Shown here in pieces: positions 13,724 to 25,540 of a stretch of DNA of 64,000 nucleotides (position 1 is the stretch's first letter; each line of letters begins with the position of its first letter). The notes under the pieces were generated by a model. It was not told where the DNA came from, ran no database searches, and saw only the letters and a program-made list of their open reading frames with translations. A program made the position numbers and the translations under genes. The stretch comes from Xiphophorus maculatus (lineage: Eukaryota; Chordata; Actinopteri; Cyprinodontiformes; Poeciliidae): positions 17,890,015 through 17,954,014 of the forward strand of contig NC_036461.1 of NCBI RefSeq assembly GCF_002775205.1. Reading direction: 5' to 3'.

Positions 13724-16700
13724 ATGTCTGCAGTCACATCCAGTCTGTCCAAACATCAGGAGAACAATCTGCTGTCTCTCTTCAGCTACGCCAGACTCCA
13801 CCTCCTTTACAAGGCCAGCATCCATGGCTTCACTGCAGCTGCCTTCCACGGCCGCTGTGACCAGCAGGGACCCACAGTCATTGTGGCCTACAACGCTGCA
13901 GGGTTTGTCTTTGGGGCTTACACGTCCAAGGACTACGCCAGGAGCGGAGCGGCTGTCAGTGATGGGGAGGCTTTCCTTTACAGCATCCGTGCTGAGAAAG
14001 ACAAACCGCTCAGAGTCGGGTGTGTCAGTGGGAAGCCTGCCTTCACAGATGGAGACCCCGGTCCAAACTTTGGTGACTTGGTTTTCTTGCATGAGGACAA
14101 GCCTGCAGTGCAGTCCAATCCAGGCAACTGCTTCATCTTCCAGGAAGCAGAGATGCACGGGAATGACTTGGCACTGACAGAGTTTGAGGTTTATCGGGTT
14201 GAAGGTTCGTGAAAGAACTTTCTTTAATGAAAATACAAAGGATCTCCGATGATTGAATCAATTTATATTCATTTGTATTTGTTATTTACACGTGTGCATG
14301 TAATCTAGTCTAAAAAATAAACACCGGTTTAAATATGTTTATACTTTTCATTACAACAACAGGTCTAGGAGATCTCCTGGAGAAACCTTGGAGAAACATC
14401 CAGTGGACGTCTGAGTACGTAACCAAAGGCAACATGTCTTTATGTGGAAACTCATAAAAGAAAATCTGTAAAATATGCAAAAGTTACATTTTCAAATCCA
14501 CCCTGAATTGTGCTGAGACGTTTTCTCACCATAATTCTTGCAACAGCATTTTCAGGATGGAACAGTTTTTAAACACTTCTGGAAAAGAACAGACTAATTT
14601 GTAAATATTGGTGCTTCTTTTTATTTCATGAAATTGTTAGACAACGGACCCTGATGTGGTAAATATAATGACTGAAGCTAACTTTGATAGATTAATCTCA
14701 ATTCTGAGAAATGTGCAGAATGTTTTTGCCATTTTAAATTTACAATGATCACGATCTTGATTATTTACGTTCTCTTTCTTGTTTTTTATGTTGTTTCTCT
14801 TGCAGAAAAAAGCAACAGCTGATGACAAGCATCCAGAACTATCTGCCTGAAATCAAAGCAGTCAATCAAGCCCGTGTGTTGCTGGTGGGCCCTGTTGGGG
14901 CCGGCAAGTCGAGCTTTTTTAACTCCATCAACTCCGCATTTCGAGGCAACATGACATGCCAAGCCATCACAGGCACGGCAGGGACAAGTGTGACCACTCA
15001 GGTACCAGCAAAGCATTCACTGCTAGATTATCTTGTCAGATTCAAAATAATACATTTTGCAGGATTCACTGGGAAACACGGATCCGTTGCACTTCTTGTA
15101 ACAGAATGCTGATGGTGGTGACATGATTAGGTCTGACTTATTTTTAACTGACTACCAATTTATATATACATGTTATATCTCCTGCAGTTTCGCGCCTACA
15201 CCATTAAGGCAGGAAGACGTGGCGGGACTCTTCCTCTGATCCTCTGTGACACAATGGGGCTGGAGGAAAACGCTGACACCGGCTTGAACGTTGACGACGT
15301 AGTCAGCATCTTCAAGGGGCACATGAAGGACCGCTACCAGGTTCTTTAAACACTCGCATTCTTTAGCGTCACATTATGTAAGCCATTTAGATGTGGGGTA
15401 ATGAGTTATTCAAAGCAAGTCATTTCTTCGCTCTCCTCAGTTTAGTAGCTGTTCATCAATCCTAGAAGATTCTCCAGGCTATCAGAAACACGTGACCCTG
15501 AACGACACGATTCACTGCGTGGCGTACGTCATCGACACCTGCAAGGTGTCACTTCTCAGCGAGAAAATGCTGGACAAGCTCACTGCCATTCGGAAGAAGG
15601 CCAACCAACTTGGTTAGTGGGAAAATGTTACACTGAAGAACGTTTCAGAGTATTCCTCTTATGTTGCTATAGTTACATGGCGCTTTAAAAATGTTCTCAT
15701 ACCTCCACTTTGTCATGTTAGAACCCTGAGTATTTTATCAGGATTTTATGTGTTGGACCAACACAAACTATTGCACATCCGTGAAGTGCAAAATGCAAAT
15801 TAATTCAGGCTCATTTGGACTGAATGGAAAGTCACTTTCAATCAAGTCTTGCCACTGATTATTATCAGTTTCAATTTAGGTCAGGAGTTTGACTGGGCCC
15901 TTTTAAAACAGCACCATGCTGGATCTAACACATCCTACTTTAACTCTGGGCATACTGTATGTCTAGGGTCAAGATGGAAAGTGACCCTCAGCCAATGTCT
16001 CAAGTCTTTAGTTTCCTTCCACGATTGTGAGTTTCAGATTGTTATTTGCAACAAGATTAAAAACCTTTCAGTCCTGACCTTCCATCACATAATTATATTG
16101 TGTTGATCTTTTCAATTCTATCTTCAGAAAATGGGGAAAAGTTCAAGGAAGATTAATAGCACCTAACGCATAACTAATGTTATGCATTAGGTGTTACTAA
16201 CGCATCCCGCGTTTGCTTACACAAATTTCCTCCAGCATTTCCAGGATGAAGCTCTGATTTCTTGTAATCAGTCTACAAAAGCATAAAAATATACCTCAGC
16301 AATCTTCACAATATTTTCTTGATCTCGTTTCCTGCCAGGAATCCCTCAGATTTTGTTGATGACCAAAGTGGATGAAGCCTGTCCACTAGTGGCAAAGGAC
16401 TTGAAAAATGTGTATCGCAGTGTTTACATCCAGAAGAAGGTAACATTATTTAAGTCGATATTTACCTTATTACAGGAAAACATCTTGTGATATGAAGGAG
16501 ATCTAGACATGTCAACCTATTGTTTCAGGCCCGCCAGTTGAGTGATTTCCTGGGCATTCCTTTGTCCTATGTGCTGCCAGTGAAAAACTACAGCGAGGAG
16601 CTGGAACTGGATCAGAACACCGACATACTGCTGTTTATGGTCTTGGAACAAATCCTCAACTATGCAGACAGCTACTTTGAAAACCAGATTACAGATGATC

Positions 16701-16786
16701 AGGATGGAAGCAATGGACCGGAGCTCTACAGATCCATCGATCCCCGCCGAGTTGTGTCACAACGTGACGAGCCTAAGATTGTTTAG
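13724..16786 (+). CDS. Interferon-induced protein 44-like (TLDc plus GTPase-like domain)
   Basis: Seven coding exons in phase: 13724-14204, 14363-14414, 14806-15001, 15188-15340, 15441-15612, 16339-16439, 16529-16786 (TAG); 470 aa, close to the IFI44/IFI44L size. The first exon encodes a TLDc domain (residues about 1-160; ...[10 protein letters not shown]-type core, here [10 protein letters not shown], and [14 protein letters not shown]). The second half is a GTPase-like domain with P-loop GPVGAGKS (206-213), DTMG (264-267) and TKVD (360-363), so all three nucleotide-binding motifs survive. Start: the ATG is the first in the exon, eight bases after a good acceptor. IFI44 proteins are interferon-stimulated and cytoplasmic with antiviral or signalling-modulating roles; the exact activity is unsettled. 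Fish carry several IFI44 copies, so no numbered symbol is given. Poly(A) signal at 17120-17125. Confidence 0.93.
15685..16135 (-). mobile_element. Tc1/mariner-like remnant in ifi44-like intron
   Basis: Blocks ACCTCCACTTTGTCATGTTA, TTGGACCAACACAAACTATT, GAGTTTGACTGGGCCCTTTT and CAGCCAATGTCTCAAGTCTT match, with decay, the same Tc1-like family as the copy in map1s. It fills much of intron 15613-16338. Transposase direction is minus; no intact frame remains. Confidence 0.75.
16160..16193. repeat. Inverted repeat, 15-bp arms, 4-base loop
   Basis: CACCTAACGCATAAC (16160-16174) pairs with GTTATGCATTAGGTG (16179-16193) with one mismatch. It lies in the same ifi44-like intron, just right of the Tc1 remnant. 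Confidence 0.85.
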
Positions 16787-17119
16787 ATACACAGTTACAC
16801 ATGTTACTGTATTGTGGAAAAGTTTGGATTGCTTATGCTCTTACCCATCAGGAGGGTTCTGGTTGACAGCTGTGCTTGGGATGAGGGGGGATTGCTGAAA
16901 AGTCAATATACAATGTGATGGGCTAACTTTGAAAACTCATATCTACTGAATCCTATTCAATTGATATGGTTCCATATTTCTAAACTTTGACTGGATTAGA
17001 TGTCTTTATCTAGCAAGTACCTTGAGTTGTCATTTTATGTGGATTGCTGCCATATACATAAACTGTAGAGGAAATGAGCTGAACCAGTGTCAATTTCTTT
17101 ATGCACAAGTACAAAGTCC

Positions 17120-17125
17120 AATAAA
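17120..17125 (+). terminator. Poly(A) signal of the ifi44-like gene
   Basis: AATAAA 334 bases after the stop codon. It is the first such signal on the plus strand after the gene. Confidence 0.6.
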
Positions 17126-17607
17126 ACACATTTCACTGGAGCGAGTCATCCAGAAGCTTTGCTCTACGTACTATCACAAAATAAAATAATCTACGCACAC
17201 TCAATCCCTGCCTCTTTAGACTTATATATATATATATGTGTAATTTTATAATTTTATTTTGTGAAAAATGCATGCATGTTCACTATGGTTACTGTGATTA
17301 GAAATGAGCAGAGAGTTACTTTGGTCAGCCAGTAGGTGTCAGTCATAATTTCACAAGGAGTGTTTCGGAACATCTTTGTTATGGACAATGTGAGGGGCTT
17401 TATGTTGCACAGTTGCCATCAATAGTTTATTACTATTCATTTTACAGACGTCTTTGTGATCACATGTTTTCGTGCGTAATGCCAACTCGAGACAATGCCA
17501 GAATGACACAGCAGTCTTTTTTGCTTCTTCTCCTTCAAAGTTCTTTACAATCACCCGCCAGTTTGACAACAAAAATAAAACCCAGGCGTCTTCGTGAGAA
17601 AAGAAGG

Positions 17608-17720
17608 ACGTCGCTTTGCCTTTCAGCCAATGGCAGAAGCCGAAGAGTTTCGGTGCCGCCCTCCTCTGATCCCCAGTATAAGACGCGTTGTGCAACCTTG
17701 CCAACCACCACAGACGCTGC
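17608..17720 (+). promoter_or_regulatory. gadd45b: gadd45b core promoter
   Basis: A GACGTC site (CRE/ATF-type core) at 17608-17613, a CCAAT box at 17627-17631 and TATAAG at 17677-17682 stand in normal order and spacing. The inferred transcription start is about 17705-17710, giving a 5'UTR of about 100 bases before the ATG at 17812. The GC content rises here relative to the flank. GADD45B is a stress-inducible gene, so a TATA/CCAAT promoter is expected. Confidence 0.65.
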
Positions 17721-17811
17721 GTTGCAAACGCTCCTGCAGAGATTTTACTCTCTCAAACTACTGGACTATTAACGCTTTCACCAAGCTGGGATTGTTTTCT
17801 GATTTGCAAGC

Positions 17812-19433
17812 ATGATTCCCGAGGAAAGTTTCGCCTCCGCAGAGAACAGGTCAGATTTTATTTGCAATGTTTGGAAACGATCTGTTTGTTCTGTTTGCAG
17901 GGACGTCCTGTTCTGGACAGGAATGTCTTACGTCCTTTGACTCTGTAGCTATTACCTGAAACTTTCTGTAGAAACGAAACCAAAAGCACCTCAGTACTGC
18001 AGTGGACAATGTTAATATTCCACAATAAGGACTGATTGGGGTTATTTTATGCATGCATGCTGCACAAATACTTCACAGTAAAGTACAAATGCTATTTTTT
18101 ATGCATTAGACACTTGCTGCATTAAAGTGCCTGGCTAATGCATTTGTTTTGCTTCGTTCATATCCTCTCTTAGCATTTTTACGGAACAAATTTTGAAGTT
18201 GTTTTTGTCTCTTTCTGTGTTCAAATGAGTAATTGTTCTGTCCCAATCCTCAGGATGCAGTCTGCAAGCTTGGCACTGGAGGAGTTGCTTGTAACTGCCC
18301 AGAAACAGCACTGCCTCACTGTTGGCATCTATGAATCAGCAAAGCTCCTCAATGCGTGAGTAGAAACCATTAATTATGGCTTAAGTCGGGGCATTATTGT
18401 ATTTCCCAGCTGCATTTGCTCTGCTCACTTTCCAGACACCGACATTGCCCCAGTCTGACAGCTGCAAACGTGCGGCTTACTAGGTGTTTGTTGTTTTTCC
18501 TCCCTCTCTAATGTTTCCCTCGGTTTCTCCAGAGATCCGGACAGCGTGGTCCTGTGCGTTCTGGCGGCCGACGACGAGGAGGACGTGGCGCTGCAGATCC
18601 ACTTCACGCTGCTGCAGTCCTTCTGCTGCGACAGCGGCATCAACATCCTGCGGGTCTCTGGGGTTCAGAGGTTGTGGCAGCTTCTGGGCGGAGTGGACGC
18701 CAACCGAAACCAGGAGGAGAGCGGAGACCTCCACTGCATGCTGGTCACGGTGGGTTTGTTACGACAAGAGACGGCCTGGTTACGGGTATCAAGGTGCATG
18801 TAGAATCTACATGTTAAAATCCAGAAAAGGGCAGCCCTCCCCCACTTGTTGCTATGCCCTGGGAAAAAAAAGTTCCTACACATTTGCTTCACTTAGACGC
18901 AGGGGTGGGCACTCCTGGTCCTCGAGGGCCGGTGTCCTGCAACTTTTAGATGCATCTCTACTTCAACACACCTGAGTCAAATAATGAGGTCGTTAACAGG
19001 ACTCTGGAGAACTTGACTGCACTTAGGAGGAGATTCAGCTGTTGGATTCAGGTGTGTTGGACCAGGGAGACATCTAAGAGTTGCAGGACACCGGCCCTCG
19101 AGGACCAGGAGTGCCCACCCCTGAGCCTTGTGGTAATTTTAGTCTCAAGGTGTACTCCAGCTACACCTTGAGAATCTCATGCCGGTCCATTCCTTAAACA
19201 GAAACTTCTTATGAACTGAAAGGCCGATGCTTTTTGCTCCACTGTAAATATTTCTTGCCATCTTCAAATCGAATTCTCCTTAATACATGATCGTGTTAGT
19301 CATTCATTTTCTTTTATTTTCCTTGCAGAATCTTCAGGTAGACCACTGCAGGCTACAGGAAGTTGGGACTTACTGCCAAGAGAGTCGGCTCCTAGACCAG
19401 TGGGTTCCTGAGCTGGTTCTGCAGGAACGCTGA
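17812..19433 (+). CDS. gadd45b: Growth arrest and DNA-damage-inducible protein GADD45 beta
   Basis: Four coding exons in phase: 17812-17849, 18254-18355, 18533-18749, 19329-19433 (TGA); 153 aa against about 160 in mammals. The fold is L7Ae/ribosomal-L30-like. Recognisable blocks are the [13 protein letters not shown] helix, [21 protein letters not shown] (acidic loop), [20 protein letters not shown] and the C-terminal [11 protein letters not shown], the last near-identical to mammalian GADD45B. The protein is a small nuclear and cytoplasmic stress sensor that binds MTK1/MAP3K4, CDK1, PCNA and p21. The exon structure (short first exon, four exons) is the family's usual one. It is followed by convergent gng7. 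The fish a/b paralogue cannot be told here. Confidence 0.95.
18900..19123. mobile_element. hAT-type foldback MITE in gadd45b intron 3
   Basis: The element is 224 bp with 53-bp terminal inverted repeats (18900-18952 and 19071-19123) that differ at one base. The ends start CAGGGGTGGGCACTCC, of hAT type. A further inner pair CAACACACCTGA / TCAGGTGTGTTG extends the foldback. No coding capacity. I could not find an 8-bp target duplication: flanks read CTTAGACG and AGCCTTGT. Confidence 0.85.
19144..19172. repeat. Perfect 11-bp hairpin in gadd45b intron 3
   Basis: CTCAAGGTGTA, a 7-base loop, then TACACCTTGAG. It lies 21 bases beyond the MITE and is also intronic. Confidence 0.85.
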
Positions 19434-20300
19434 AGGGTCTGAATATCCCCCAGAGACCCTAGAGCTTCTGGGTTGAAATGAAAAAGAAATGAAGGAACTC
19501 AATTGTCAAGCTGCAATAGTCCTGAGTGGACTCAATGCTAGCACCCAGACTGAAGGCAGGACAAGCCTGAAACATTCATGAAGTTGCTGTAAAACAGTTG
19601 GACATTTCTGCAAGACATGAAGAAAGAAAACTGGCTTGACTGAGTTTCTTCTCCATCAGGAAAATAATCTTATGCATCTATTTTGGACTTCTGTTTGGGC
19701 TCTCACAATGTTCAAGGACTGTTTTTTAAAAAATAATCATTGAGGGTTGCAGCAGACTGTGTCTTATCCACACCCAGTTCATACCTGGAAGATTTGTAGG
19801 CTTACTATCTGGACTGAAATGTTGTAATAGTGAATCTACTGTACAGCCAACATTCCTAAGTGATCAGAGTTGGGAGAGTCTCTGCGTAGAAAGGGCGTGC
19901 GTGAAAACATGGTATGCACGCACAATGTCTTTCTTTAGAAACGCCTGGGTGTGCTGTGAGTGCGTTTTTGCAGAGAGCAGCTGAACCTGTGGAGGAGTGA
20001 TCGCTATGGAAACTGAAACTGCTCTGTTAGAAGGATCTGGCTGGCTTTGCAGAACGAAAAAATTGCAAACAAACAAACAAAAAAAAAGGTCTCAGGACCT
20101 GACGATGTTTTTTTTTTTGGTCTGAATTCAAACCTCAGGGGGATACAGAATGATCTGATCAAGACCGTAATGTAATGTGCCTTTACAAACGTTGCCTATT
20201 TTATAACAATATGAAAAGTTTAATTTATTGTTTGTGTCATTTGTTTTCCGGGTCTATTCTCTTGTGCAATAAGTCAATAAATTATTGGATTAATTGAGAA
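19434..20300 (+). other. gadd45b: gadd45b 3'UTR with poly(A) signal
   Basis: About 870 bases from the stop codon to just past AATAAA at 20276-20281. The last 100 bases are AU-rich (TTTAATTTATTG, AATAAATTATTGG), as expected of an unstable stress mRNA. The end is inferred. Confidence 0.6.
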
Positions 20301-20309
20301 GATTTCCTT

Positions 20310-20395
20310 TTATCCATCCATCCATCCATCCAGCAGCCATTGGGCGATAGGCAGGCCACACCCTGGACAGGTCGCCAGCCCATCGTAGGGCGAGA
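20310..20395 (-). repeat. 3' tail of a fish LINE/SINE-type retroelement with (GGAT)n end
   Basis: On the minus strand the segment reads GGCGACCTGTCCAGGGTGTG, then CGCCCAATGGCTGCTG and (GATG)n-type repeats. This conserved tail is common at the 3' end of teleost L2-like elements and their SINE partners. It lies between the convergent gadd45b and gng7 genes. Family naming is from memory. Confidence 0.55.
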
Positions 20396-21305
20396 AGATT
20401 CCTACTCAAAATTGAATAGAAAAGTCGAGCGTGCTTCACAGAACCTGCCGAGTTACGCAACAACTGTTTACGGTGGCACCGAAGTCATGGAAAAATGCAT
20501 GCACTGCTAGGTCATGCAGTTTTCAAAGAAATGCTTTGTTGAGCATTACTTTTGTAGTGAACATAAGTCAACCGAAATAACACCAGGGCGGAGCCTGAAA
20601 CCACGCTGAAAGAAACAGACAAAGCCAGCTGATGCAGACTGTCTGTCCCTACAGGAAGTTTTGAGAAGATAAAAGCCTCCTTGTCAAACCATCATTTCTC
20701 TGATTGTTCTTGGTTTGTTACATACTTTCAACTTCTTGCAATTCAAGGCCGCACGCACATTTGCGAACTGTATCTCCATTGTGTGCCCTCTGCTTTACTC
20801 CCCGTTTCTTCCTGTGCTCTCACATGTCCGTCCACCACTCGGCCAGAAGGGGAACACCCAGGCACAGGGACCACACGTTTGTTTACACTCTGCTGCTCAG
20901 AGGCGTAACGGGCGGCGGCGGACTTCTGACAGGCTGTGATTCACCCCACAGCCCAAATGTCATGGCCCACAAGAGGAGAATGGTTTGAAATTTTGAGTAA
21001 AGCCGTGACTGTGGAGCTAGAGCTTCTAGATTAAAGGAGGACTAAGAACACGATGCAAAGGTCTAGCTAGGAGACTTGCTATTTAAGCTTGGCACATTGT
21101 GATTCCATCTCTGCTCTGCACACCATGTACTTATTAAACCAGTGAGCATGTGCTTTATAAATCTATGCAGCCTGCAGGAAAAAAAAAACACAGAATGCTT
21201 TGCTGACAGAATAAAACAAGAAAACCAAACATGATGGGCTGGATTCATATGTAATAGGTGAAAGCTGTCAACACAATGGAGTCCAGTGGTTGCATTATAT
21301 CATCT
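20396..21305. other. Intergenic stretch between convergent gadd45b and gng7
   Basis: No exon or promoter signal was recognised. Short open frames here are not supported by codon pattern, splice context or family similarity. Confidence 0.5.
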
Positions 21306-22008
21306 TTTTATTAATGTTATCTACTTCTCAATATTTTTTTTAACAGCAATATCCACAAAATATTAACAGTGTGCAAGAAAACATGAGTTATGGCACATCA
21401 GAGAACAGTTACAAAAAATAGATATTTTTTTTTCCAGAATCAATCAAGGCAAAAAGGATACATATACTGTATGCATACACAGGAGATCAGAACACAAAGA
21501 TGAGTCTCAGATGGGACTCCGAGCCAACTGAGTGATGCTTGATATGACAGTCCACCAGCAAAGAGCCTCAGACTCGCCTCACTGGGGCCAAAAATGAATT
21601 TTTGTTGAGCTCACTTTGTGAATTGGCAATGTGAGCCACATGCTCCACTTTAGGACTGTTCATTCTGTTGATCTGATAACTCCACAACCAGCATTAACAC
21701 AATATACGCCACTATAAGGCAAACTAACAACTAATCAATCAGACAAACTGTCGGCAAAATCAGCATTTCAGGCCGGCCGTCTTTGATTGTAGCCCAGGAA
21801 GAGATGGAATGATTGAGAAAAAATATAAGAATGTAAAAAATTTAATTTTTCAGACATTTTTAGGGCAACAGTGTGCGTAGTGGTATGATATGCATGCTCA
21901 TTTTATTCTTTAATAGACCCCTGCAACTTTTATCCTCCTTCCCCATATCCATTTATTTAAAAAAACAAAAACAATCACACATCTGGAGATGTTATTTATT
22001 TATAAATT

Positions 22009-22039
<31 letters not shown>

Positions 22040-25000
22040 AAGACAAGCTAATTTGACCGGTGGAATATGCTAGGTATGTGAATTTCACAACAATTTTAAC
22101 TTGTTATATTTTTTTCCTCCTCTTTTCATCCTAAAGTAAGCACACCTTAATAAATAAATGGATGTCAAACATGCTAATTCTGTTTGATTTGTCTGGGAGT
22201 TAATCTGGAAAACCAGGGGGATTTGACAACAATTGCTACGCTAACTACTACAAACAATGTAATTATTGGCAGGGCAGCTGGGGTTGCCAGTTATAAGATA
22301 AAGTTGGGTTGTACCTTACTCCATTTCCGCTTAGTGACTGCTACCTGCAATGCTATTTTCACATCACCAGATGGCAATCTAAAAGATTCAACAGCACTTA
22401 CGCACTCTTATCTTTGCTAAGCAGGCCAGGTGCGAAGTGTAATGCAAAATTTCTGCCTTTTCAATCAGATGGTTTCGATTGGCCATTTAGTTGTGAATGA
22501 CGACAGCAGAAACAGGACAAAGGACGGCTAGAATCAGTTTAAAGTAGCCAACATATTGTTGAAAACATTGAGATCATTTTTTAAAATTGATTTCTCTCTA
22601 TTTTCAGAGAATGGGATTATGATATGTCAAATTGTACATACTTTACAAGACCATTCTCACTGTATTTTGCTTCTGATTGAATAGCAAAAACATAGCAACC
22701 CTATTGTAACCTATGATAAATTAGGATACTGAAGAGTCAAAAGAATTTCTAGATGGAAACCTTGAAAATGTAACAAAGCGGACGCACCAAAATATCACAT
22801 GTACTAGCTAAAGCTACGCGACCTTTCCCCTGGCCAGGCTAACCCTGACCTAGAACTGCAGGACCACAGGGTTGTAACACTGCCATGTTTTTATGAACAA
22901 CAGGCACTGTGCTCTAATATTCTTTGAAATTTTCCTACAAATGCAAACAAGTACAAGTCTTTTCCCAACTCCATCTCCGCTAAATTAAATACCACTAAGA
23001 CCACATCCTTTCCCCCCCCACACACACATGCATACTATATGCCACACACCCCCAACCTGAAGTCTTATCCTTTTGAAACTGCCTGCTCTCTTTGTTCTGA
23101 ATAAAATCCAAAGGCAGAATAAGCAAGGTTTTTTTTACAAGAAGATGTAAAATTAGGCTAACTGGTGATTTTAGCGTTCAGTGTGAGCAAATACACAAAC
23201 ATAATCCAACACAATCTGGGTCCTTTCAGCATAGTCTGTTTTAAAAGCTGATCTGTGCAACACTGATGTACAAGACACGCATGAGGAAGCATGAACCAGG
23301 AGAACCTCTCATAACCTTCAAAGGTCAGCGTCACAACAGAGGAGCAACAATTAAGACAATCATGCTCTGTAACTGTGTCCTACTCTCGACTAAAATCATA
23401 ATGCCGTGCAGATCAAACCACTCCATTTTTGAAAAGCTTTGCTTAAATTTGCATCAAGTCCAGTTTCAATCCGTTTAGTATCACTCCTCTGAAATTATAG
23501 ATGTATGACATTTGTGTTGCTTGTTGCCCCAAAAATGTGCCACTAAAGACAAAACAAAAACGGCAGCATTGATATTAAAGGAAGGCTCAGGAGGTTGATT
23601 TGTTGGCCACTGCAATGAGGTCTGATGTTGATTAATCCCCCTTACAGACTCCATCTTTAACCTTGCAACATTTTTGTTTTTATTTGTTCAAATCCTGACT
23701 GCTGCGTTTTTAACTATGGCTAAAACCAACCTCCGCTAACGCAAGCCTTTAAAAACTGAAAGAAAAATGAGAAGACGGACATGATCTTTGACGGACAACA
23801 GGGATTCAGTGTTAAAAATTCCAACATCCACAGACCAGGGTAGTTCTGTGTTTAGATTCTGTATCTTACAAACACTGTACAGGGTAATAATACTCAACTG
23901 ATCGGCTTTCATGGACTCCATAGAAAGAAGGTAACATAAAAAATAAAAAGCCAAGACAACTACTCTTCAACTTATCACTTCTGCACGTCTAAAAGAAAGT
24001 TTTTACACTTAGTTTGTTTCTCTTAATGCCATTTTCTTCCCTCTTCGTTTTCAGGTTTTACAATCGAGTTTGGTTTTGTTAGATTGGAGGAGTGTGGTGG
24101 AGGAGCAGAGGACACAGAAAGGGGGAATCCAAGAGCCGATCTCTGGATTGTGGTGAACTTGCGTGAAATGAATTTATTTTACCATTTAGACCGGATTTGA
24201 AGTCACTGTAGGCGTCAGATTGTTCAATCAATCTTTTTGAAATACTCCCTACATGTATCTTTATGTGTAACAACAAATATGAGCTGAAAACAGAGAAAAT
24301 GTTAAAGTTTGAACTTTCTCCATTGTTGCAGATGGATTCTCCAGAGTGGTCAGTCTGTGGCCTCGCTCCCACTTAAAGTAAAGCACACGAAGGTTTGATA
24401 TACAGTAGAGACTCTAAGATCTTATGAGGTGAGACCCCTGATCCAAACCAGGTCGGCCATTGGTAACGCCTCCTTCCCGTTAAGGTAAAACAACAACAAA
24501 AAAAGTACAGTATTGTCTTAAATGTTAAGCAATGCTTCAACAAAATACCTAAACATACATTAAGTATTTCTTAAGAAAACCCCCCAAAACAAAACAAAAC
24601 AAAAAGCAGTAAACGTCCACGGTTAATAGCTTGAGTTCTTTGTTGAGCTGTTCGCTGAGTTCCTCTGGTTGGTCCAGATCTGAGGTCGGCTAAGACATCG
24701 ACTCTGAACCAACGGCAGCAGCTATCTCGAGCCGCAGTGGAACCAGCGACAGCGGATCAAGATCTAGAGACAGGTGGGGGTTTTTGTACAGGTTGGCACA
24801 GCTGGAGGCTTGGCCCAAAAAGGCTGGAGGCAGCCGCAGAGAGGCCGCAGGTGGAGAAGAGGTCTGTTGATACGGATTCGAGAGGGAACATGCTGTGGTC
24901 TGACCAAAGCAAAGACTCTAGCTAAAGACAAAGCTCTCGGATTGTCTTTTTTTTTATTTATCTTAAAGTTCCCGCAGAAGATTAAGCATTTATTGAGCTT

Positions 25001-25540
25001 TTCGCTGCGACACTGGCTCGTGTTTGGCACGGTCGGACTGGCGCCCACCACTTATTTGTGTTGCCCACATGCTTCTTCCCACTGCCTGCCTGTGCAGCAG
25101 CTGCCCATCATTTACCCGACACCTCGTTTCATGACTGGCGACGGAGAAGTAGCGGGCCTCCTACCAATTGTTAAATGTCAGAAATAACTTTTCAAGTTAA
25201 GCGGTTGTTAATTCACCAGCATATGGGAATAATACCAAAGCACTTTGGACCATACTCTATGCTTAACTCATCTCAGAAGCTATAAGGACAAGATACCTGC
25301 CCCCTAGTGGTGGTTCTGGATTGTGGCACTGTTTCAGAGTGGCTAAATTTGGAGCGACTGTGTGTGTAACCCCCAAACGCCAGCTGGGGTTTCTTGGCGT
25401 CTGAGGATGGGTGGGGACCTATTTTGATAGCAAAAGTCAACTTTTATGTGTGAGCCTATGTGAATAGGAGAATCTGATGTGTGTGGGTGTGTATGTGTGT
25501 GTGTGAGGGCAAAAAAAAAAAAAAAAAAGCACGTATGAAG
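21306..25540 (-). other. gng7: Candidate long gng7 3'UTR with several poly(A) signals
   Basis: Reading leftward from the gng7 stop, minus-strand AATAAA signals occur near 23681, around 22006 and at 21307-21312. A (TA)n array is at about 22008-22035. Mammalian GNG7 mRNAs carry 3'UTRs of several kilobases, so most of this may be transcribed; the true end needs RNA data. Open frames near 24.7-25.2 kb have no family similarity. Confidence 0.45.

Noticed and set aside
24764-25187. Open frames on both strands near 25 kb
   Set aside because: They lie in the presumed gng7 3'UTR, overlap each other antisense and resemble nothing recognised.
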